A stretch of 56,453 nucleotides of DNA from the NCBI GenBank assembly GCA_035315885.1, contig DATFXM010000041.1, positions 1 to 56,453 of the forward strand, written 5' to 3'. The notes beneath the pieces are model-generated. The model was not told the origin of the DNA and did not search any database. It saw only the letters and a list, made by a program, of their open reading frames with translations. Positions 7,765-17,043 of this stretch are shown here, one piece after another. Position numbers and translations under genes: made by a program. The stretch is from DATFXM01 sp035315885 (GTDB taxonomy: Bacteria; Acidobacteriota; Blastocatellia; UBA7656). The first letter of the stretch is position 1. The number at the start of each line of letters is the position of its first letter.

Positions 7765-10164
7765 TTACTTCACGTTGAATAACTGCACGTCTTCAAGCAT
7801 CCAGCCGCCTCCTCCTCTGTACAACACCAACACCGAAGTGCCGGACTGGTCCTTTCCCTCGGTACGAGCAGTGATTCGCACGTCCAGAGCCACCCGATTT
7901 GCATCCAACCGATCGCTTCGCAGAATCTCGGTGCTCCAGGCCGATGGGTGCGACACGGTGATCCCCTGAACAAAGCGTTTCAAATTGTTTTTTATCGCGA
8001 GGAGAAACAACTTGTCGGAAGTAGGTTCTCTTATTGCTGCGTCCAGTTTCGACACGTATTGTCGAATGGCATCGTCCACGGGAGGCGCCGCGTTCGCCGC
8101 GCGTTCAGCCTGTATCAGAAGTTCTCGCACCGCGAACTGAGCCGGAGTTTCTTCAGCGTTCGCCAACCCTCGACGCAAATTCTCGACTGCTTCGGCGTTC
8201 TGACCTTTTGCCATCGCAACTTGTCCGAGACTGATCCTGGCCCATGCGACTGCAGATGCTACGGGTGGTTCCGCTTTCAAGGCAGCGTTTGCCTCGGCCG
8301 CGGCTTCGTCGAATTTCTTTTGTGCGGCAAGCGTTCTCGCCAGCCACGCGTGCACCGTAGGGTTGCGCTGATCAAGCTGGACGGCCTGCTTCAACTTTGA
8401 CTCGGCGTCCGCGTATTGACCCTTATTGAAGTCGGCGATGCTGGAATTGAACAGGGTAATTGCTGACTGTCGCGGATTCTTGAAATCGCCAGAGCGCATG
8501 TCGTTGTCGTAGCTCGTCTGAATTATCAGCTTATCGGGGTCCAGCTCCAGTGCGGTGATCTTGTCGCCGGTTGGGATTTCGGCTGAGACGATGTTTTCCG
8601 AAGGCACGAGCACCAGGACGGAGACCTGCTTGTTGGCGGCGGTAGTCGCGACAAGCTGCACCGGGACGTCGCCGGTTCCCAGATTTCGGATGTTTACTCT
8701 TTGGGTGCCGGGTTTGTCGGATGGCAAAGGAGCACCGACGATCAGGTTTGGCTCGATTATCGAATCAATCCACTGCGAGAACAGTTTGTCGCCACCCGCA
8801 CCCATTTCCTTTGCGATCGACTGGCGCAGGTCCTCGAGTGTAACCACTTTCGTTTGCGGTCCCGAAAACAGCGACTTAATTGCTGAGATCAGTTTGTCGC
8901 GGCCGCCCAACTCCGCGAACAGCCGGAAAACGAGTGGTCCTTTCGAAAGAACCGCCGTTCCGTAGTTCGGCAAAATAATTGTCTGAACCGCAAGCTCCGC
9001 ATCGCGACCGGATTGCGCTACCGGCGTGTAGTTCCAGCGCATTCTCGTGAAGGAGTCGCGTCCCGCTTCCTTGCCGTATCGATCCTCGATATAAAGCGTG
9101 GCAAGATAGCGCGGCAACGAGTCTCTTAGAAAAGCCGCGCTTCGGGGTTTTCTAGCTGGTCCGCCTTCAGCACCCCCGCGAGCTTCCTGACCTCGAATGC
9201 GAACCCTCCCGTCGATCCAGAGGTGCGCCAACGCGCCCGCCACCGTCTCGATTGTGCTGACCATCAACGCATCTCTGCGGAATACCTGCTCGTTCAGCAC
9301 CAGCACACCTGGAGTATCTATGTTTGAGGCTCGCGCCGAGGAGATGATTCGAAACGATGCGCCAGCCGGCGGAGGTCCCAGAGTACGAGTAAGAAAATCT
9401 ATTGCGCGACCTGCTTCCTCGGAAAGCCTTGCGGCCACCGATTTCCCACCCGCCCCTGAGTGCGTGTCGACAAATGCCGGAGTGATTCCGGGCTGCGTCC
9501 AGATTTCTACTTTCACGCCTCCAAGGTCCGAGCTGAGGGGCTGATCAAATTCTCCGGCGACCAGCATCGGAATCGTGTTCAGCGGCTGCTCAAACGAAAA
9601 CCCTGAGGCGTCCGATTTGCCAGTCCCTGACGAGGCTGCGCGGAAGCTTTGCGAGGCACCGGAAATCGAAATTGTCGTTGTGGCCGGGGCGGTCGTTGGT
9701 CCGTACAAGGTGTAAAACGTGCTCGGCATCGGAACCCACACCGCTTCGGGCGCAAGAAACACCTCGCCGGCGTAGACGTGGATCAACGGAGACGACTCCG
9801 GCGCTTCAATTCGATAGTTGAACTCAACTGGAGCGCTGGCGCCTGCCGCAAGAGAGGCCGCAGGTGTCACCGTTAGCTGGCTCAGAGTTGTTGCTCGACG
9901 ATCGTCGACCGCTTCGACAGTCGCCGACCCGCCGTTGACTGTTACGGAGGAGACCTTCGCAAGCTTGGCGATACGAAAATAGAGCTTGGGTTTTGCCGAA
10001 GCGCCAAGATTGGTGATGTTGAGCGAGGCGTGAACATCGATGGCGCTCGCGGCAACATCAATCTTTGCACTCACCTGATAGCGATTTACTTCAATCTCCT
10101 GCGCCGAGGCGCTTATCGCTGCGGCGAATACAAACAACAGAGCAGTTAGGAGCTTTTTCTGCAT
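7765..10164 (-). CDS. Exported M1-peptidase-like protein with degenerate active site and TPRs
   Basis: 799 residues: signal peptide (1-21), an M1-type N-terminal beta domain (about 25-210), a gluzincin-like domain (about 230-470) and C-terminal TPRs (about 560-690) followed by a small domain. The segment GALAHLWIDGRVR (about 310-322) aligns with the M1 consensus HEXXHxW. The first zinc His and the catalytic Glu are replaced (HELAH to GALAH), and no GAMEN exopeptidase motif is present, so it should be inactive as a peptidase. A good ribosome site (AAGAAGGT) precedes the ATG. A peptide-binding or scaffold role is inferred. Confidence 0.8.
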   Translation of the reverse strand: MQKKLLTALLFVFAAAISASAQEIEVNRYQVSAKIDVAASAIDVHASLNITNLGASAKPKLYFRIAKLAKVSSVTVNGGSATVEAVDDRRATTLSQLTVTPAASLAAGASAPVEFNYRIEAPESSPLIHVYAGEVFLAPEAVWVPMPSTFYTLYGPTTAPATTTISISGASQSFRAASSGTGKSDASGFSFEQPLNTIPMLVAGEFDQPLSSDLGGVKVEIWTQPGITPAFVDTHSGAGGKSVAARLSEEAGRAIDFLTRTLGPPPAGASFRIISSARASNIDTPGVLVLNEQVFRRDALMVSTIETVAGALAHLWIDGRVRIRGQEARGGAEGGPARKPRSAAFLRDSLPRYLATLYIEDRYGKEAGRDSFTRMRWNYTPVAQSGRDAELAVQTIILPNYGTAVLSKGPLVFRLFAELGGRDKLISAIKSLFSGPQTKVVTLEDLRQSIAKEMGAGGDKLFSQWIDSIIEPNLIVGAPLPSDKPGTQRVNIRNLGTGDVPVQLVATTAANKQVSVLVLVPSENIVSAEIPTGDKITALELDPDKLIIQTSYDNDMRSGDFKNPRQSAITLFNSSIADFNKGQYADAESKLKQAVQLDQRNPTVHAWLARTLAAQKKFDEAAAEANAALKAEPPVASAVAWARISLGQVAMAKGQNAEAVENLRRGLANAEETPAQFAVRELLIQAERAANAAPPVDDAIRQYVSKLDAAIREPTSDKLFLLAIKNNLKRFVQGITVSHPSAWSTEILRSDRLDANRVALDVRITARTEGKDQSGTSVLVLYRGGGGWMLEDVQLFNVK

Positions 10165-10266
10165 CGAGACCTTCTTGATTACTATGGTGATTAGCGCGAA
10201 GAAGCTTTAGCCGGGATAGTCTTCCCGCATCAACCCGAATGCCCATCTCGAGGGGGCGAGCCCGGA

Positions 10267-11100
10267 TCACAGGTCTTCCCTGATCAGATCGTGAATTGCC
10301 TTTAGCTTCTCGAGCAATGGCGCCAGCCTCTCGAGATCGAGACTGTTTGGTCCGTCGGAGAGTGCGGCGGCCGGATTGTCGTGCACTTCCATAAAAACCC
10401 CGTCAACGCCACACGCAACTCCGGACCGCGCCATGTACTCAATGAATTCCGAATTGCCGCCGCTTGCATTGCCTAATCCGCCGGGCCGTTGCAGGCTATG
10501 CGTTACGTCGTACACCACCGGATAGCCGAACGATCTCATGATCGGCAGGCCGCGGAAGTCCACCACCAGGTTGTTATAACCGAAACTTGTACCTCGCTCA
10601 GTGATAATGACCCGCTCGTTACCTTGTTCAGTAACTTTTTCGATGGCGTTCTTCATATCCTGCGGGGCGAGGAACTGGCCCTTCTTCATGTTCACCACCC
10701 TGTTTGATCGAGCCGCTTCGACTATCAAGTCTGTCTGCCGCGACAAAAAGGCGGGGATCTGCAAGACGTCGGCTACTTCGGCGGCCGCTCGAACCTGCCA
10801 GGGCTCGTGAACATCGGTTAGAACCGGTACGCCGGTCTCAGCCTTGACGCGAGCCAGAACTCGCAGGCCTTCATCAATGCCCGGCCCGCGATGCCCGTGA
10901 ATCGACGTACGATTAGCCTTGTCAAACGAGGATTTGAAGACGTAAGGGAAGCCGGATTGACTGGCAATTCTCGATATTGCTTCGGCCATTCTCAGCGCGT
11001 GGACTTCACTTTCAACCACGCAAGGGCCGGCGATGAGAAAGAGGTCGCCGGCGCCCGCTTCGAAGCCGCCTACTTTGAAAGGTTTCATTCCGGCCGGCAT
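10267..11100 (-). CDS. kdsA: 3-deoxy-8-phosphooctulonate synthase
   Basis: Condenses phosphoenolpyruvate with arabinose 5-phosphate, the committed step to Kdo for lipopolysaccharide. 277 residues with the family motifs IAGPCVVES (21-32), KSSFDKANRTS, TDVHEP and FMEVHDNP. Cys27 in the GPCVVES motif, with the later His, Glu and Asp, marks the metal-dependent class; the metal-free class has Asn there. The start at 11100 has no clear ribosome site; a Met four codons later (11088) is an alternative. kdsB lies 6 kb away, after the peptidase genes, on the other strand. Confidence 0.97.
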   Translation of the reverse strand: MPAGMKPFKVGGFEAGAGDLFLIAGPCVVESEVHALRMAEAISRIASQSGFPYVFKSSFDKANRTSIHGHRGPGIDEGLRVLARVKAETGVPVLTDVHEPWQVRAAAEVADVLQIPAFLSRQTDLIVEAARSNRVVNMKKGQFLAPQDMKNAIEKVTEQGNERVIITERGTSFGYNNLVVDFRGLPIMRSFGYPVVYDVTHSLQRPGGLGNASGGNSEFIEYMARSGVACGVDGVFMEVHDNPAAALSDGPNSLDLERLAPLLEKLKAIHDLIREDL

Positions 11101-11184
11101 AGAGGAACGACTATTCTACACGTGCGGCCGCGGGTTGTGAATGCAGGCGCTGAAGGGGACGGTTGTCTTACCTCGATTGTCACC

Positions 11185-11253
11185 GATTGAGTTGGCCTTG
11201 TCTGAACCCCTGGTCTGAACCCCGACTTGCTCAATCCTGACTACCCCAACTCA
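11185..11253. repeat. Nested inverted and direct repeats between two minus-strand genes
   Basis: TGAGTTGG (11188-11195) is repeated inverted as CCAACTCA (11246-11253), and GATTGAG (11185-11191) inverted as CTCAATC (11230-11236). Between them TCTGAACCCC occurs twice in tandem. The element sits between the zincin gene and kdsA. It could be a cruciform or processing site. There is no strong T-run on the minus strand, so I do not call it a terminator. The rest of the 212-base gap shows nothing. Confidence 0.45.
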
Positions 11254-11312
11254 CTTTTCGTCAAAGATAATACATCGGGACTGCTGAGCGAAGCTGCGGC
11301 CCGGCGAAGAGA

Positions 11313-12770
11313 TCAAAACGTGAACGTCTTAACTGCCGAACGCAGCCCGTTAGCGATAACCCGCACGCGGTTCTCTCCGGAATGAATGTTCAACTGAGTC
11401 TGGCTTCCGCTGATTTTGAGTTTGTTCCCGCCGCCTTTGACTTTAATTTTCTTCGGTGCAGCGGGGGAATCGTTCACCTCGAGCTGTAGCGTGCCGGCGA
11501 AGCCCGATCCCTTGATCGACAACGTTACCCCATCGTAGTTCGCGCTCTTCAGCGTAGGCCCGCCTGGGTCTCCATCGTCCGGATTGGATCCGCCGCCCGT
11601 GCCTGGCGGGTTGTAGCCCATGAGGTCGAACACTCTTAGGTCATTGTCGGTTATCACGAGGTGCAATCCGCGAGGTATTCCCGGCACCATCACTCCAATC
11701 GCCGGCGTGACTATGCGAAGGTCTTTCCAGTGACTGGCCTGGTTGCCGTCGCCTCCACTTCCGTCTTGCCGACCGGTCGATAACTGGATCTCGGAGCCGC
11801 CGCCAAAGAAGACCTGCGTGCCCCCGGCCGACAGAACCCTCTGGCCGGTCGCGAACGTGCCCAGGCTCACACCGGGCCTGAAACGAAACAGGTCCAGTAC
11901 CCCAAGTCCAAGCGGCGTCGAAGGGTTCAGCTCGGTGGCGCCAACGCGAGAAGTAAATCCCAGGGCGTGGGCTATTTCGTGTGTCGCGACCGCTTCGAAG
12001 TCAGACTTGTCGCTGTCGATTCCGTCAGTGGGATCAAAATCAAAATTGAAGTTCGAGTTGAATCCAATCGAAGGCGGATTGCCGAAGTCGGGCTCCGCTG
12101 GCGGATTTGCCGTCGCTGAAATGACGCCGAGCGTGCGGAGCAATGCGGAGGGCGCTCCGACTCCCGCGGTGCTTCCCAGATCGGTGGGGACTTCGACGTT
12201 AGGCAGGACGTTTACGATTGCCTGATCGGCGGCCGTGGCGGCCTTGCTTACGAGACCCGCGCGTACACCGGGATATCCCGAAGCATTGAACAGGCTCTGC
12301 GAGCTCGTGCTTCCAAGCACGCCGGTAGGATACGGTTGACCAAATCGCGTCGGGCCGAAATCTACGTCGATGATGATGCTGATCGGAGCTTGAATCCTCT
12401 GCTTCCAGTTTTCTGCCGCGCGAAGGAATGCGTCTCGAGCCTGCGGGAAGCCGTCTAGTTGTGCGGTACCGCGCAGGGTGATCGTCAGCCCACCGGCCTC
12501 CTGCATCTGATACCCGGTCGAAATCACGTGCAGCATTTGTTCGCGAGCCGGGTCCGCCATCGCTAACGCTTCATCGCTCGACGCTGGGCGGCAGATGAAA
12601 CTCCCGTCCCGTTCCTCATTCACAAAGGCGTCCGTCTCCGGTGCCGCCAACCAAACGTCCTTCTGATGAGGCGTTCGTGATGTGGTTGCGCGAGTAAACG
12701 ACTGCAAGCTGATAGAGCAGGTGCAGAGCAAGAAGATCGCCAGCCAGCGACGGGTCCAGGTCCGGAACAT
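11313..12770 (-). CDS. Secreted HEXXH zinc metalloprotease (NF038122-like) with C-terminal Ig-like domain
   Basis: 485 residues with a signal peptide (about 1-30). The motif HEIAHALGF (about 263-271) is the zincin HEXXH with the following Gly-Phe, but the third metzincin His is not at the usual place. A Gly/Asp-rich linker (GTGGGSNPDDGDPGGP) leads to a C-terminal IPT/TIG-like domain of about 80 residues. The context resembles the NF038122 family of secreted metalloproteases. The start is supported by GGGAGG eight bases upstream of the ATG. Substrate unknown. Confidence 0.8.
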   Translation of the reverse strand: MFRTWTRRWLAIFLLCTCSISLQSFTRATTSRTPHQKDVWLAAPETDAFVNEERDGSFICRPASSDEALAMADPAREQMLHVISTGYQMQEAGGLTITLRGTAQLDGFPQARDAFLRAAENWKQRIQAPISIIIDVDFGPTRFGQPYPTGVLGSTSSQSLFNASGYPGVRAGLVSKAATAADQAIVNVLPNVEVPTDLGSTAGVGAPSALLRTLGVISATANPPAEPDFGNPPSIGFNSNFNFDFDPTDGIDSDKSDFEAVATHEIAHALGFTSRVGATELNPSTPLGLGVLDLFRFRPGVSLGTFATGQRVLSAGGTQVFFGGGSEIQLSTGRQDGSGGDGNQASHWKDLRIVTPAIGVMVPGIPRGLHLVITDNDLRVFDLMGYNPPGTGGGSNPDDGDPGGPTLKSANYDGVTLSIKGSGFAGTLQLEVNDSPAAPKKIKVKGGGNKLKISGSQTQLNIHSGENRVRVIANGLRSAVKTFTF

Positions 12771-12900
12771 GAATCGTGCCTCCCGAGTTATTTCTGAAGG
12801 TAGAGAGTTAAACGGTGGGGACTCAGTTGCAGTGCGCCATTATAGGATGGACTCGAGGTCAAAGCGATAGTTTTGTTGGTGAGGGGAAGGGGAACAGGGA

Positions 12901-12956
12901 AGTTCTTAGTTCCGAGTGTCTAGTGCTCCTGACTCAGAACTCAGAACTCAGAACTT
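12901..12956. repeat. Compact heptad-repeat element at the end of the M28 gene
   Basis: Degenerate left arm (12901-12929: GTTCTTA, GTTCCGA, GTGTCTA units) followed at once by a regular right arm (12930-12956) of ACTCAGA heptads. Here the arms have almost no core. The stop codon of the M28 peptidase gene (12948-12950) lies inside the right arm. It belongs to the same sequence class as the elements at 5424 and 19497. Confidence 0.65.
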
Positions 12957-15095
12957 CCCCTTGCACTCGGTGGCCAGCTTGTTCAGGAGTTGCGCGTTCC
13001 GTTGGACTGCGGCTTCAAGCATGACTGCCTGCTTTTTGGCACTCTCCCAATCCCCGGCTTCGGCGGCCTCAGTCAATGCAGGCAGTTCCAGATGCGCGTA
13101 GGTGTATCGCGCCGCGTACAAGAGATGCTTAAACCATGGGCGTCCGGGGATTCCGTCCTCGCTCAGCCAGCCTCGTTCGACCTGGATGATCTTCGCGTTC
13201 AGGCTGCTGGATGAGTCATCGGCGCCGCTTCGAGTTCGCAGTCTCAGCCGCATTGCCTGGTTGAGCCTTACGCCTGCCGTTTTGAAGTCAGCGATGCGCG
13301 CAAGAAGCGGCTGGAGGTCAAGTTTCTCTCTTGCCCCGCTAGTCTTGTAGATGTCAGCAACAAAATCGCTCAGATTATCTGCATAGAATGCGAAATCAAA
13401 CGGGAGCAGCTCTGCGTTGGCGAGCCTCAACGCAAGCGCTCCCCAAACCTTCGTACACAGCACGTGGTAACGGTACCCCGGGTCGCCAAAATGATTCATC
13501 CAATAAAAATCATCGTACATCGAGTGATAGACGCCATACGGACCTTCGAACGACAGCCCAATCGTCGGGATACCGAGGTGGTTCAAGAACACGGTATGAT
13601 CGGACCCGCTCCCGATGCGAGTGTCCACCAGCAGCTTCCGGAGGGCTCGCGGGCTTCGAGCTTCCGGGTGCTCGCTTGCGGTCGAGCGTTGCAATGCTGA
13701 GTAGAGAACCGTTCCGCCCGGCGCCGCCAACCCGCGGCTCACCTCCAGAATCAACGGTGCGAGTGACGCAACCGCGTTGGGTGAAAAATTGGGACCCGAA
13801 GCCGAAGAGTCTACGTTGATGTACGCCACTGCTTTCGCTTTCAGCTCCTGGGCAAACTGTTCCCCCCATTCGGTCGAACCGGTAAGACCTACTTCTTCGC
13901 CGTCCCAACTACAAATCACAAGCGTTCGTCTTGGTCGAACGCCGTCCTTCAACAGACTTCCGAGGGCGCGCGTCAGCTCGAGCATTGAAGCAGTTCCGCT
14001 GGACGGGTCCACCCCGCCGAATTCCCAGGCATCGCGGTGATTCCCCATCACGATCCATTCATCGGGAAACTCAGAGCCGCGAATGCGCGCTTCGACTACG
14101 TAGTTGGGCAGGACGCCGTTGTCCATCTCCACCTTCAGATGAACACGTACCGAGCCGGATAAGCGGTACTTGATTGGCAGCCCACCCTGCCAGTCGGAGG
14201 GGGCTTCGGGTCCGTCCATGTTTTCGAGAAGAGGCCGGGCGTCGTGCCAGGACATCGGCACCGCAATGATTTTCGGGAGAGAAAGCGAATCCTTAGGGTC
14301 CAGTCGCTTCTGGCCTTCGATTGAAGGCCAGCCGGGTGTCAGCGGATCACCTGGCACCATGAAGTCGTAGGTAATTGCTCCCCTCTGGATGTGGCTCTCC
14401 GGGCCCCACGGGCCATTTGGGAATACCTTGCCTTTCTTGTATCCATCCTCGGCAGGATCTGAGTAGACGATGAGGGCTGCGGCGCCTTTTTTCTGCGCGG
14501 TCAGCGCCTTAAACCCGCGATAGCTGTACGGGTTTGAATATCGAACAATGACCACCTTTCCTCTAACGTCTATGCCGTTGTTGGCCAGCACCTGATAGTC
14601 TTCAGGATTGCCGCTGTGCGCATAGACGAGATCGGCAGTCACTTCTCCCGACGCAGACATGCCAGCGTACGCCTGTTTCACGCGCGGGTTCTTTGTATCG
14701 GGATCCTGTTCGTAGGGGTCCTCGCGGAGGCTTGCCTTGTACTTGATCGGCGCAACCATTTCGACCGACACCTCGCGAGGCGAGGTGTTCAGAACGTCGT
14801 AACGGTGAATCGTGACGTCCTCGAGACCCTGATCTTTCCAGGTGTGAGCAATATCGCGCGCGAGCTGATTGTTGCGCTCTGAGCCCGCCGGATGGGGCTC
14901 TGAAGTCAGATATCGGTGAAAGTCTCTGACCTGTTTCGCGGAGAGCAACCGGTTGAACCGTCTCTCAATGATCATCTCCTTGCGCGCGCCTGCGCTTGAG
15001 AAACCGGACAGACTCTGACCGAGGCCCGAGTACTCGAGTGACAATACCGCGATTATGCATGAGGCAATGAGCGTGAGGCTTTTTCGATTGGCCAC
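12948..15095 (-). CDS. M28 peptidase, glutamate carboxypeptidase II-like (PA, M28 and dimerisation domains)
   Basis: About 715 residues with a signal peptide or anchor, then the GCPII order: PA-domain insert (about 130-270), M28 catalytic core (about 310-560) and a helical transferrin-receptor-like dimerisation domain. Two-zinc ligands are recognisable in GNHRDAWEFGGVDPSSG (His, Asp), SWDGEEVGLTGSTEW (catalytic and bridging Glu), YINVDSS (Asp) and YGVYHSMYDDF (His). It would act on extracytoplasmic peptides ending in acidic residues. An upstream ATG at 15212 would overlap the M49 gene and adds a non-signal, Arg/Ser-rich head, so I prefer the GTG at 15093-15095, a few bases after the M49 stop. 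Likely one operon with the M49 gene. Confidence 0.9.
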   Translation of the reverse strand: MANRKSLTLIASCIIAVLSLEYSGLGQSLSGFSSAGARKEMIIERRFNRLLSAKQVRDFHRYLTSEPHPAGSERNNQLARDIAHTWKDQGLEDVTIHRYDVLNTSPREVSVEMVAPIKYKASLREDPYEQDPDTKNPRVKQAYAGMSASGEVTADLVYAHSGNPEDYQVLANNGIDVRGKVVIVRYSNPYSYRGFKALTAQKKGAAALIVYSDPAEDGYKKGKVFPNGPWGPESHIQRGAITYDFMVPGDPLTPGWPSIEGQKRLDPKDSLSLPKIIAVPMSWHDARPLLENMDGPEAPSDWQGGLPIKYRLSGSVRVHLKVEMDNGVLPNYVVEARIRGSEFPDEWIVMGNHRDAWEFGGVDPSSGTASMLELTRALGSLLKDGVRPRRTLVICSWDGEEVGLTGSTEWGEQFAQELKAKAVAYINVDSSASGPNFSPNAVASLAPLILEVSRGLAAPGGTVLYSALQRSTASEHPEARSPRALRKLLVDTRIGSGSDHTVFLNHLGIPTIGLSFEGPYGVYHSMYDDFYWMNHFGDPGYRYHVLCTKVWGALALRLANAELLPFDFAFYADNLSDFVADIYKTSGAREKLDLQPLLARIADFKTAGVRLNQAMRLRLRTRSGADDSSSSLNAKIIQVERGWLSEDGIPGRPWFKHLLYAARYTYAHLELPALTEAAEAGDWESAKKQAVMLEAAVQRNAQLLNKLATECKGKF

Positions 15096-15105
15096 AATTC
15101 GCGTC

Positions 15106-16800
15106 TTATTTTCCCTGCGCGAGCGTGAAGATCGGCTCGATATCGATCGGCACACTCCCAAGGTTGTCCAGGGCCTTTTGCATGACTGGTCGGATGACGC
15201 CGTACTTATCAAGCATCGCCTTTGCCTTGTCGTAAGAGCCTTCGGCTTCGAGGGTCAGGATCGCCGAAGTGAGCTTCCTGACAGCATCCTTTATCCGGCT
15301 CTCGTCGACTGCGAAAGTGCCCGACGGCTCGTCGTATTTGATTCCGCCCTCGTCCAGCAGGTAGTTGAATTGAAGCGCCTGGCCCTTTCCGTGGGCTTCG
15401 TTGAGGCCGAAGCGAACCGAGCGGAACGAGCTCGCAAGATAGGTCGTGTACAAGTCTCGTTCTAGGGATTTATCGAGCGAGCCTTTATCGATCAGGTACT
15501 GAAGCGCCCAAAGCGCGGTGATGTCTGCCTTGGCCTCTTCGATCGCGGAGTAAAGCTCCTTCAACGAGAGTCGAACTGTGGTATCGGTGCCCGCAGGTTT
15601 GATGTTGTGCGGACCCAGCCCGTGCATTAGCTCGTGGGCGAGTATGTGTGTGAAGAACGCATCGAACGAAACGCGGGAACGCTGCGAAGCGTCCAGAACA
15701 GCCTTCGAGATCGGCACGAGTATCTTATCGAACTTCGCCTGCTGATTGTTTCTCAGCATTATTCGCTTTGAGCCTTTTTCTTTCACTACGCGCTCGTCGT
15801 TGGGGAGGTTGTAAGCGGCGGTTTGAACTCCTCGGTTACCGTCGCCGGAGCTGAATACAGTGTTTACAACATGAATTGGAGACGATGCGCCCAGCTTCGG
15901 GTTTCGATATCGGGGATCGATTGGGAGGTTGTTCTCCAGCTCTTGGAGTACGCTGGAAAAACGGGCGAGCTTCGCAGTTTCGGCTTCGTCTCGGACGGTC
16001 ACGAATGCTTCGTACGAGGCCTTATAGCCGAACAACTCATCTTCGTAGGTTTCGTAAGGACCTATTGTGACATCGATTGGTGCATCCAGATCCATCCACG
16101 CAACGTCGCTGGCATAGTAGTCGTTGGACTGGAACGCTTCAGCTCGTTTTGCCAGAAACAGCTTCAGCGTGGGGTTTGTTGTGGAGTCGGCGGCTTCCTT
16201 CAGCAGCTTCGCCGCCGGCTCCAGGAATTCGCGGTACTCCTCGTTGTATGGCACCGACTTCAGCTTGCCATCAGAGCCGCGGCGAATAACGTAGAAATAC
16301 CCGGTTGCGTTTGCGCGGTCGGCGGGCGATAGGGTCGCGATCCATTTATTGAACTCGTCTTTTGTGATGTCATCGGGATAGAACCCGGCCTGGGGAGGCT
16401 TCTCGTAGGGCACGCCGTCGATGAACGGCTCGTTGTGATCTACTCTCGACCAGGGTCCTTTGTTTATGAGGAAGTAATGATATCGTTCGGAGCCTACGGG
16501 GCTCTTTTCGGCTTCGAGAGTCTTCTTCAGGGATTCGTTGCCGCTCCACACCTGCCTAAAGAAGATGGAATCCATGTATTTCGCTGCTTCTATGAGTTTG
16601 TCTAGCGCTTTTCGGTCGCCCTCGGAGAGTGTTGATATACCGGCGGTGATCTCAGTTGGAGCGAAGCGGGCAATCTTGGCGGCCAGGGGGTTTTGCTGCG
16701 GGTTCGAATCGGACACCTTTGTAGCCTCCTGCTTTGGCGTGGAGCACGCAGCGATGGAAATCACGCAAGCCGCGACCACTGCAACTAACCTGTTATTCAT
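15106..16800 (-). CDS. M49 (dipeptidyl-peptidase III family) lipoprotein
   Basis: 564 residues. A lipoprotein signal (VVAACVISIAAC, Cys about 19) anchors it to a membrane. The zinc motif is HELMH in ILAHELMHGLGPHN (about 386-392), followed by EEAKAD (about 417-422), which carries the third ligand in M49 enzymes. Classical M49 has a six-residue HEXXGH; here it is the five-residue HEXXH, as reported for a few bacterial members such as that of Caldithrix. The start is backed by AGAGGAA nine bases upstream. It probably removes dipeptides from imported peptides and is co-transcribed with the M28 peptidase. Confidence 0.85.
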   Translation of the reverse strand: MNNRLVAVVAACVISIAACSTPKQEATKVSDSNPQQNPLAAKIARFAPTEITAGISTLSEGDRKALDKLIEAAKYMDSIFFRQVWSGNESLKKTLEAEKSPVGSERYHYFLINKGPWSRVDHNEPFIDGVPYEKPPQAGFYPDDITKDEFNKWIATLSPADRANATGYFYVIRRGSDGKLKSVPYNEEYREFLEPAAKLLKEAADSTTNPTLKLFLAKRAEAFQSNDYYASDVAWMDLDAPIDVTIGPYETYEDELFGYKASYEAFVTVRDEAETAKLARFSSVLQELENNLPIDPRYRNPKLGASSPIHVVNTVFSSGDGNRGVQTAAYNLPNDERVVKEKGSKRIMLRNNQQAKFDKILVPISKAVLDASQRSRVSFDAFFTHILAHELMHGLGPHNIKPAGTDTTVRLSLKELYSAIEEAKADITALWALQYLIDKGSLDKSLERDLYTTYLASSFRSVRFGLNEAHGKGQALQFNYLLDEGGIKYDEPSGTFAVDESRIKDAVRKLTSAILTLEAEGSYDKAKAMLDKYGVIRPVMQKALDNLGSVPIDIEPIFTLAQGK

Positions 16801-16867
16801 ATCGGAAATTCCTCTTTGGGTTTCGGGAAATCTTAAATGCTAATTGTGAAATCGTAAATCTGAAATC

Positions 16868-16996
16868 AGTAGGCAGTAGGCAGTAGGCAGTATGCAGTAT
16901 GCAGTTTCGGGTTTCGGATCCGAGCCCTCTTTAGGAGGGCTTAGAGCACAAACCAGGAACCAGAAACTCTAAACCCGAAACTGCCTACTGCCTACT
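16868..16996. repeat. Inverted heptad-repeat element, GCAGTAG type, with inner hairpin
   Basis: Left arm 16868-16917 has units GCAGTAG/GCAGTAT followed by GTTTCGGGTTTCGG. Right arm 16971-16996 is its inverse (AAACCCGAAACTGCC and CTACTGC units). The core has a perfect AGCCCTC/GAGGGCT hairpin (16923-16941). The total is 129 bases, close to the 131-base element at 5424 despite unrelated unit sequence. It lies between divergent genes (M49 and kdsB), so promoters for both must be in or beside it. Confidence 0.8.
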
Positions 16997-17043
16997 CGTC
17001 TCCGTTTGACAACCGCTAACCAATCAAGCTATCGTGAAGGCCC

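Noticed and set aside
15096..15212. Longer ATG start for the M28 peptidase
   Set aside because: It would overlap the M49 gene by over 100 bases and add an Arg/Ser-rich head before the export signal.
16690..16720. GGTTCGAATC resembling a tRNA T-loop
   Set aside because: It lies within the coding start of the M49 lipoprotein, and no acceptor or anticodon stem can be built around it.
16868..16996. CRISPR array
   Set aside because: Units are 7 bases and contiguous, with no spacers and inverted arms.
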